DNA from: Zancudomyces culisetae
Lineage: Eukaryota; Kickxellomycota; Harpellomycetes; Harpellales; Legeriomycetaceae
NCBI GenBank assembly: GCA_001969505.1
Contig: LSSK01001918.1
Coordinates: 1 to 34,971 of the forward strand
DNA length: 34,971 nt
Direction of reading: 5' to 3'
In this document: positions 30,150 through 34,971 of the stretch, one piece after another
How the letters are laid out: the number at the start of each line of letters is the position of its first letter
Position numbering within the stretch: position 1 is the stretch's first letter
Translations under genes and position numbers: made by a program
Notes under the pieces: model-generated
Seen by the model: the letters and a program-made list of their open reading frames with translations, nothing else
Databases searched by the model: none
Told to the model about the DNA's origin: nothing

Positions 30150-31622
30150 TCAAGGGAATCTTGAAATAACAGACTTAACAATCAAATACTCATTGATTGC
30201 CTCGTGTCCAAGCTCACGTCCGATTCCAGAGTTCTTGAAACCGCCAAATGGCATGTGTGGCAACAAAGTGTTGTAGGTGTTGACCCACACTGTACCGGCT
30301 CTAATCTCGGTGGAGTACTTGTGGATGACACGAGCATTGTTTGTAAATATTCCTGAAGCAAGACCAAATGTGTTATCCTTCTCAGCGTCAATAACCTCTT
30401 GGATATCACTGAATGGTGGCATGATGGTTATTACTGGACCAAAGATCTCTTGGCAAGCAACCTCAGACTTGTGAACCTTTTCTCTAAGAACTGTTGGTTT
30501 GTAGTAGAACCCTTTATCACCCCAGCGCTCACCACCCACAAGCACTTCGGCTTCACCAGACTCAACGGCACGGTTAACAAATCCAGAAACTCTGTCCAAT
30601 TGAGCCTTATCAATAAGTGGACCTAGACTAGATGTGGCTACGTCAGTTGTCATTTTGCTTGTGAAACCCTGTGCAACGGCGACAATTCTTTGAGTGAAGG
30701 CCTCGTGTACTTTTTCGTGGATGTAGAGCTTGGTTCCAGCACAGCAAGTTTGTCCAGAGTTAAAGAATCCAGCGATTGCTGTGCGCAGGGATGCGTCTGG
30801 AATGTCTGCATCATCCATAATAACATTGGGGCTCTTTCCACCAAGCTCAAGAGTTATGTGCTTGAAGTTCTGGCTGGCAGCGCCGGATTTGTATACTGCT
30901 TTTCCTCCTGGAACAGATCCAGTGAATGAGATTTTCTCAATGAGGGGACTATCGACGAGCGCAACACCAGTTTCAAGCGCGCCTGGAACCACATTAAATA
31001 CACCTTCTGGCAGTATTCCATTCTCGTAGATCAAATGAGCTAGGAACAGCGAGGAGAGTGGGGTTTGTGGTGCGGGCTTCAATACAACTGTGTTACCAGT
31101 AGCAAGGGCTGGTGCCAACTTCCATGTTGTCAGCATCAATGGGAAGTTAAAGCTGGAAATAAATCCTACAACACCAAGCGGCTCGCTCACGGTATATGAT
31201 GTAAATTCGGTATCGTGGTCAACGTTTGTGTGTCTGCCGTGCAACTTGTCACAGAATCCTGCATAGTACCTGAAGCACTCAACAACATGATCTACCTCAC
31301 CTCTGGAGTACAAAAGTGGCTTTCCTGTCTGAGATGATTCGACTTGGGCCATGGCCTCTTTGTTGGCCTCAAGAACTTGAGCAATCTTCAGAAGGGCGTC
31401 TCTGCGCTGCTTTCCTGTAAATTTGCGCCATGGTCCGTTTGCAAAGGCTTCGTGTGCGGCCTTTACGGCGTTTTCAACATCCTGTGCTGATGCGTCATTA
31501 ACACTAACGACAGCCTCTTCATTAACTGGGCTGAAAATGCTTCGTTGCTGACCACCACCAGTCACCCACTGGCCGTTGATACACAACTTTGTTGCGTTTC
31601 CGAGTGTACTTACGATATCCAT
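30150..31622 (-). CDS. NAD(P)-dependent aldehyde dehydrogenase, cytosolic type
   Basis: A single-exon gene of 490 aa, the standard ALDH length. It oxidises aldehydes to acids. The catalytic residues are Asn159 (SSFNFPLML, where most relatives have WNFP), Glu259 (ITLELGGKSPN) and Cys293 (SGQTCCAG). The late motif EIFGPV and the C-terminal PFGGFKNSGIGRELG are also intact. There is no targeting sequence, and the end (VISRFP) is not a peroxisomal signal, so a cytosolic site is likely. The substrate cannot be read from the sequence; acetaldehyde, betaine aldehyde and other small aldehydes are all possible. The base composition is clearly GC-richer than that of neighbouring genes, which fits strong expression. 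A TATA box and a CACGTG site lie upstream. Confidence 0.95.
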   Translation of the reverse strand: MDIVSTLGNATKLCINGQWVTGGGQQRSIFSPVNEEAVVSVNDASAQDVENAVKAAHEAFANGPWRKFTGKQRRDALLKIAQVLEANKEAMAQVESSQTGKPLLYSRGEVDHVVECFRYYAGFCDKLHGRHTNVDHDTEFTSYTVSEPLGVVGFISSFNFPLMLTTWKLAPALATGNTVVLKPAPQTPLSSLFLAHLIYENGILPEGVFNVVPGALETGVALVDSPLIEKISFTGSVPGGKAVYKSGAASQNFKHITLELGGKSPNVIMDDADIPDASLRTAIAGFFNSGQTCCAGTKLYIHEKVHEAFTQRIVAVAQGFTSKMTTDVATSSLGPLIDKAQLDRVSGFVNRAVESGEAEVLVGGERWGDKGFYYKPTVLREKVHKSEVACQEIFGPVITIMPPFSDIQEVIDAEKDNTFGLASGIFTNNARVIHKYSTEIRAGTVWVNTYNTLLPHMPFGGFKNSGIGRELGHEAINEYLIVKSVISRFP

Positions 31623-31755
31623 CTTTTGAGTATGTTTTCTTTTTTTCTAATTAAATTTTTCAGTCAATGTAATAATGTATTTTTTAGTTTCACCACTGCT
31701 GTTAAGTCCTGAAGCTAATGAGACCTTTGACAACTTTATAGGGGTTCTGGCATGG

Positions 31756-31765
31756 TATTTATATA
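31756..31765 (-). promoter_or_regulatory. TATA box of the aldehyde dehydrogenase gene
   Basis: The minus strand reads TATATAAATA about 135 bases upstream of the start codon. A consensus TATA element fits a strongly or conditionally expressed gene. Confidence 0.6.
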
Positions 31766-31803
31766 CTGGTTTGTCCTTTCAACTAGATTGTTGTTTGAAA
31801 GTT

Positions 31804-31809
31804 CACGTG
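31804..31809. promoter_or_regulatory. CACGTG E-box upstream of the aldehyde dehydrogenase gene
   Basis: A palindromic CACGTG (TCACGTGG context) about 40 bases beyond the TATA box. It is a binding site for basic helix-loop-helix factors such as Cbf1 or Pho4 types. Which factor acts here cannot be said. Confidence 0.45.
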
Positions 31810-32721
31810 GCAGAGCATTTCTCCTTACATTCAACAAAGTTGAATTTGTTTTAGTCCCACATTACCAATACATTAAACACAAAGCAAAGATCCTCAGCTA
31901 AGTTCCGAAAATCATCCAAAAATTTTCAGCTAGCTAAGTGGTGCAAATTAGTGTTTCATCTTTAAGATGGAAGGTGCATGCTGCGAATTGAAAAACCTAC
32001 GTAATTTTCGATAGCTCCTTACTATTCCAGTAAGACATCCCGATAATATTTTAAAAGAAAAGAGGCCAATAATGCTTTTATTCTCAGCTCAAAAAGCCCT
32101 GCTTTCTTTTTTTTGCTGCGTAAATATTCCTTCGTTTCATGTTTACTGGCTTGAATATTGGAATTTGGAAGTTGGAAGTTCCCCGTTTGTCTTTATCTGC
32201 CATTTATTTAATCTATTACCAGTATTAATGTAACAAAGCAGTCATTTAATTCAAAGTCCTGTTTGATGTCACACACAGCCAATTCTTTTCTTGTTATGGG
32301 AAGCCAAAATGGACGCAAAAAAAAGCCAAATGAATCCAAAAAATGTAAAATAAAAGACTGAGCTTTCCGCTGATTAGCCTGAAACAAAACTACAACAAAA
32401 CGTTTCGCTGTAGCACAGGAGAATGAAAAGGCTATTCTCAACCAAGGTCTCTGCTGGCTATCGCCACCAAAAAGTCTGCGGGAGTTGAACGTGTAAAAGA
32501 ATAGCAATTGGTGGCTACAAACTGCGCATTAGGCTGTATAACTCAATTTGACTAGTCACACGCACAAAAGCACCAAACTGGTTAAGCATTTATTCGATCT
32601 CATTCTATACTGGCCTGTTTTTTCTTTAAAAGATCAAAAAAGATCTTTAACGGTAAAAGCTAAAAACCATTATGCTATATACAAAACAAAAAAAGCACCA
32701 TTGATGGGGTAAGGCTTAGTG

Positions 32722-34653
32722 CTACCCCTTGAGAACACGAGCTATCGTTTCAATATCACTGGAAAGTATCGAGGTTATTCTGGAAATACCTTCTAGAAAA
32801 ATACTGTATATTTCGGTATCCTGCTTGCTTACTTCCCCCTCAAGCACATCCGTTAAATTGCCAAGAATTTGGTTGTAAAAGCTCAGTAGTTCTGTTTTTA
32901 AACTTTTGTAAAAATCGACTTTACTATCATTTGGGTCCTGCATCTTTTCGACAACGGGTTGATATGTTTTGTCAGAAATGCTTACATTAACATTGTGCTT
33001 AATAGAAGAATCCTGATATGCACTTTGTTTATCAGAGTTCTCTGTGTGTTTTGTATGTTTTTGTGTGGGTGTATATACACCTTGAGAAAAAAGTGGACCA
33101 AATGTAATGGGTGCTGAAATATATATAATATGAGAATTCACAAAGTGTGAAATCAAGAGTGTTAGGTACATACATGCAGTCAGGAGGCTTTTATAATCAC
33201 ACGATAAATGCAGATGGGAAACATCGATATTCAGATATCTCAAAATGGCCAGTATTTTGTGGTTTGTAACAGGATAGTTAAGTGTCAGTAGCGTTGATAT
33301 TGAAGGAGCAACGTATACAAATGCCTTTGATCTAGCCAACATGGATATATGCTTAGTTGATATGGTTTGATTCGGGTTTTTGCCGTTTGAATGGACACGT
33401 CGTCTTGAATTGCTGAGTTTCGCTTCGTTTAAATGTAATTCCGGAGCTGCTTTTCGAGTTCCAGTTGCCTCGCTTTTAGTCGCTGTGTCCACTTCTCCAT
33501 CAGCATTTTTGAATTTAAAATTCATAAACAGTTCAAAGTTGATATACTTTTCTTTAAAATAGTTACTGTCGATATATTGGAGCAGGTCTATCTTCGAGCC
33601 AAAATCAGTATTTTTTAAACAGTCGTAAACCCCACTTACAAGGGTATCGGCATTGATCACCTTTGTAATTGAAAGGACTGACAAACAGTCAATAAGTTTG
33701 CCGAAGGCTTGAAGTATCATGGAAAAGTTACCATTTACTAGACTCTGTTTAGAAGAGTTTATAGCAACATGGTATGTTTCAACGTATTTTCTTAACAAAG
33801 TTAAAGGCTCCTTAATTCTAGTTACATTCATTGTTGCATAACTGTTCTGGCTTAACAGTTTCCCAATAATACTTTTTGAGGGCTCATGTATTTTGATCGC
33901 CAAATCTTCAGCCAAAGAATCGATAAGAAGCTTTTGTAGTTCAACTCTCGCAGAAAATACAACTTTTTGATAATCTTTGTTGTTTAGCTGAATTTTGCAT
34001 TCAACTAGGCTGGATATAAAATTCCATATGTCTATCTTTTTATAGCCATCTTCGTTAAAAAACACTCGGAACAGACCCTCCGTTCCCTTTACAGTTTTCA
34101 ACTCGCTGTAAACTGCCTGTAACAAAGTCTGAAACTCCTGTGACCGCTTATTAATCTCATGTGCCTCATACTCTTTAGTAATATCGTGGCTTAGAGTCAC
34201 AGGTACACCCAGTTGTATTTCTGTGGGCTCCAAAAAAGCACTGAATATTAACGACACTACGTCTCTGTTTAGAGATATTTTGTATCCGTACAAACTGCTA
34301 AGAATTTTGACGCCTTCACTGATTCTGTCCTTTTCCATAAAAGCAGAGGCCACACCAAACATCGATGTTCCAGGGACTGGATAATCTGGATTCTCTGGCT
34401 TGAGATGAATTAAATTTCGGGTAACAAAATTTTGAACCTCCACCCATTCGTATTGGCCTTCGAATTTCTTCTTCCATTCGAGCTTGGATTCAAGGAGATT
34501 GTTTTTACATGTCCACTTCGAATCCTATTATAGTGTTCTTGTTACAATGGTTAATATTCTACACATCACCAAGCTGTAAATAGTAATACTTCAATCGAGA
34601 ATTTCATACTGCTTGCTTTGTTTTACCTTGTATGTAATTATGTTTTCTCTCAT
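32722..34653 (-). CDS. Unrecognised 589-aa protein (3 exons)
   Basis: Complement exons 34653-34627, 34524-33174 and 33113-32722 join to 589 aa. The long ORF itself begins at a GTG inside a frame that runs further upstream. A TAATAG acceptor and a 27-nt exon (MRENIITYK) with a GTAAAA donor supply an ATG. The new N terminus has KWTCKNNLLESKLEWKKKFE. Intron 2 has GTATGT, CTAAC and TTTCAG, so it is a strong intron even though it contains no stop. The protein looks mostly helical, with a repeat-like segment (GVASAFMEKDRISEGVKILS), a Lys/Arg/Asn-rich linker near residue 365 and a helical C terminus. I see no membrane span once intron 2 is removed, and no catalytic motif. I cannot assign a family. 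A helical-repeat adaptor is only a guess. Confidence 0.75.
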
Positions 34654-34971
34654 TTCTTGTAGAATTTCATTTAGGATTTATAACATTCTTGAGCAAGACT
34701 AACTACTTGTTTTGAGTGCTTTGTTTGGAAGTATCAATATATAAAAAGGCAACCTGGATCGTGTCAGTTATTGTTCAATTTTTGGAAAATCGTATTGGAG
34801 AAACAATAAAAAAATAAACGATTATAGGGAAAAAGTAAACTTGACTAGCGAATCAAAGCATTCAATTTTCGAAAAAGTATCCCCCCTCCCAGCTAAAACT
34901 TTATGTATTCATGTACAAACTATCTTAGGCTTCTATATAGAAGTCGAGACTCTGAATAACTCTTTTTTTTT
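34654..34971. other. Upstream region of the 589-aa protein gene, right edge of window
   Basis: AT-rich sequence with T-runs at the far right edge. It would hold the promoter of the minus-strand gene. No further gene was seen. Confidence 0.5.

Larger units (their letters stand above)
31623..32721. other. Aldehyde dehydrogenase promoter region
   Basis: About 1.1 kb between two minus-strand genes. The part near the gene carries a TATA box and an E-box. The rest is AT-rich with short homopolymer runs. The longest frame (32208-32507) has no ATG start and no family likeness, and is not accepted as a gene. Confidence 0.55.

Noticed and set aside
32208-32507. Minus-strand 99-codon ORF in the aldehyde dehydrogenase promoter
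   Set aside because: It begins with TTG, has no ATG, shows no motif, and is composed of biased hydrophobic residues.
1-34971. Mobile elements, CRISPR arrays, or a defence or secondary-metabolite cluster
   Set aside because: No transposase, reverse transcriptase, terminal repeats or spaced repeat array is visible, and the genes are unrelated housekeeping genes.

Overview
This window is an ordinary, gene-dense piece of a nuclear fungal chromosome, most likely from an ascomycetous yeast. The genes are single-copy eukaryotic housekeeping genes with fungal-type relatives (CYM1, MRC1, ATG3, SHY1, VMA22, TMA23, COX7, ERG8, TRM7). The DNA between genes is AT-rich. CTG reads as leucine at invariant positions of TRM7, so the CUG-Ser and CUG-Ala yeast clades are unlikely. 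It is unusually intron-rich for a budding yeast: I reconstruct 27 short introns (60-217 nt) in 10 genes, and 25 of the 27 end in TAG rather than CAG. An early-branching yeast lineage fits, but I cannot name the species.

Layout. 1-3.6 kb: CYM1 (mitochondrial presequence protease), convergent with MRC1 (replication checkpoint mediator, 3.8-6.4 kb). 6.4-8.75 kb: mostly non-coding, with a CA microsatellite, one 74-codon ORF and a short coding-like fragment. 8.76-9.7 kb: ATG3 in two exons. 9.7-11.0 kb: gene-poor, with a locally GC-richer stretch that may be a non-coding RNA. 11.0-11.35 kb: a possible small spliced membrane protein. 11.4-16.0 kb: UDP-glucose:glycoprotein glucosyltransferase ending in KDEL. 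16.3-19.85 kb: SHY1 (4 exons) and a mitochondrial-type methionine aminopeptidase (6 exons), in tandem. 20.2-21.8 kb: VMA22 (2 exons), convergent with TMA23 (4 exons, built here from small pieces). 22.8-25.2 kb: COX7 (3 exons), convergent with ERG8 (3 exons). 25.6-27.1 kb: a type II membrane protein with an LEA2-like domain. 28.2-29.8 kb: TRM7 in 8 exons. 30.15-31.6 kb: a cytosolic aldehyde dehydrogenase. 32.7-34.65 kb: an unrecognised 589-residue protein.

The genes do not form one pathway. Four act in mitochondria (CYM1, SHY1, the methionine aminopeptidase, COX7). Two of these serve cytochrome oxidase (SHY1 in assembly, COX7 as a subunit), and two process imported or newly made proteins. The others cover ER folding control, V-ATPase assembly, sterol precursor synthesis, tRNA and ribosome maturation, autophagy and the S-phase checkpoint. 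I see no mobile element, CRISPR array, tRNA gene, gene-transfer island or defence-like cassette, and no clear novel system. The observations most worth following up are the TAG splice-acceptor bias, a stop/start-coupled upstream ORF before the methionine aminopeptidase, a stop-free 60-nt intron that keeps frame, a same-frame ORF just upstream of MRC1, and a CCAAT-box cluster in front of a tiny spliced ORF.
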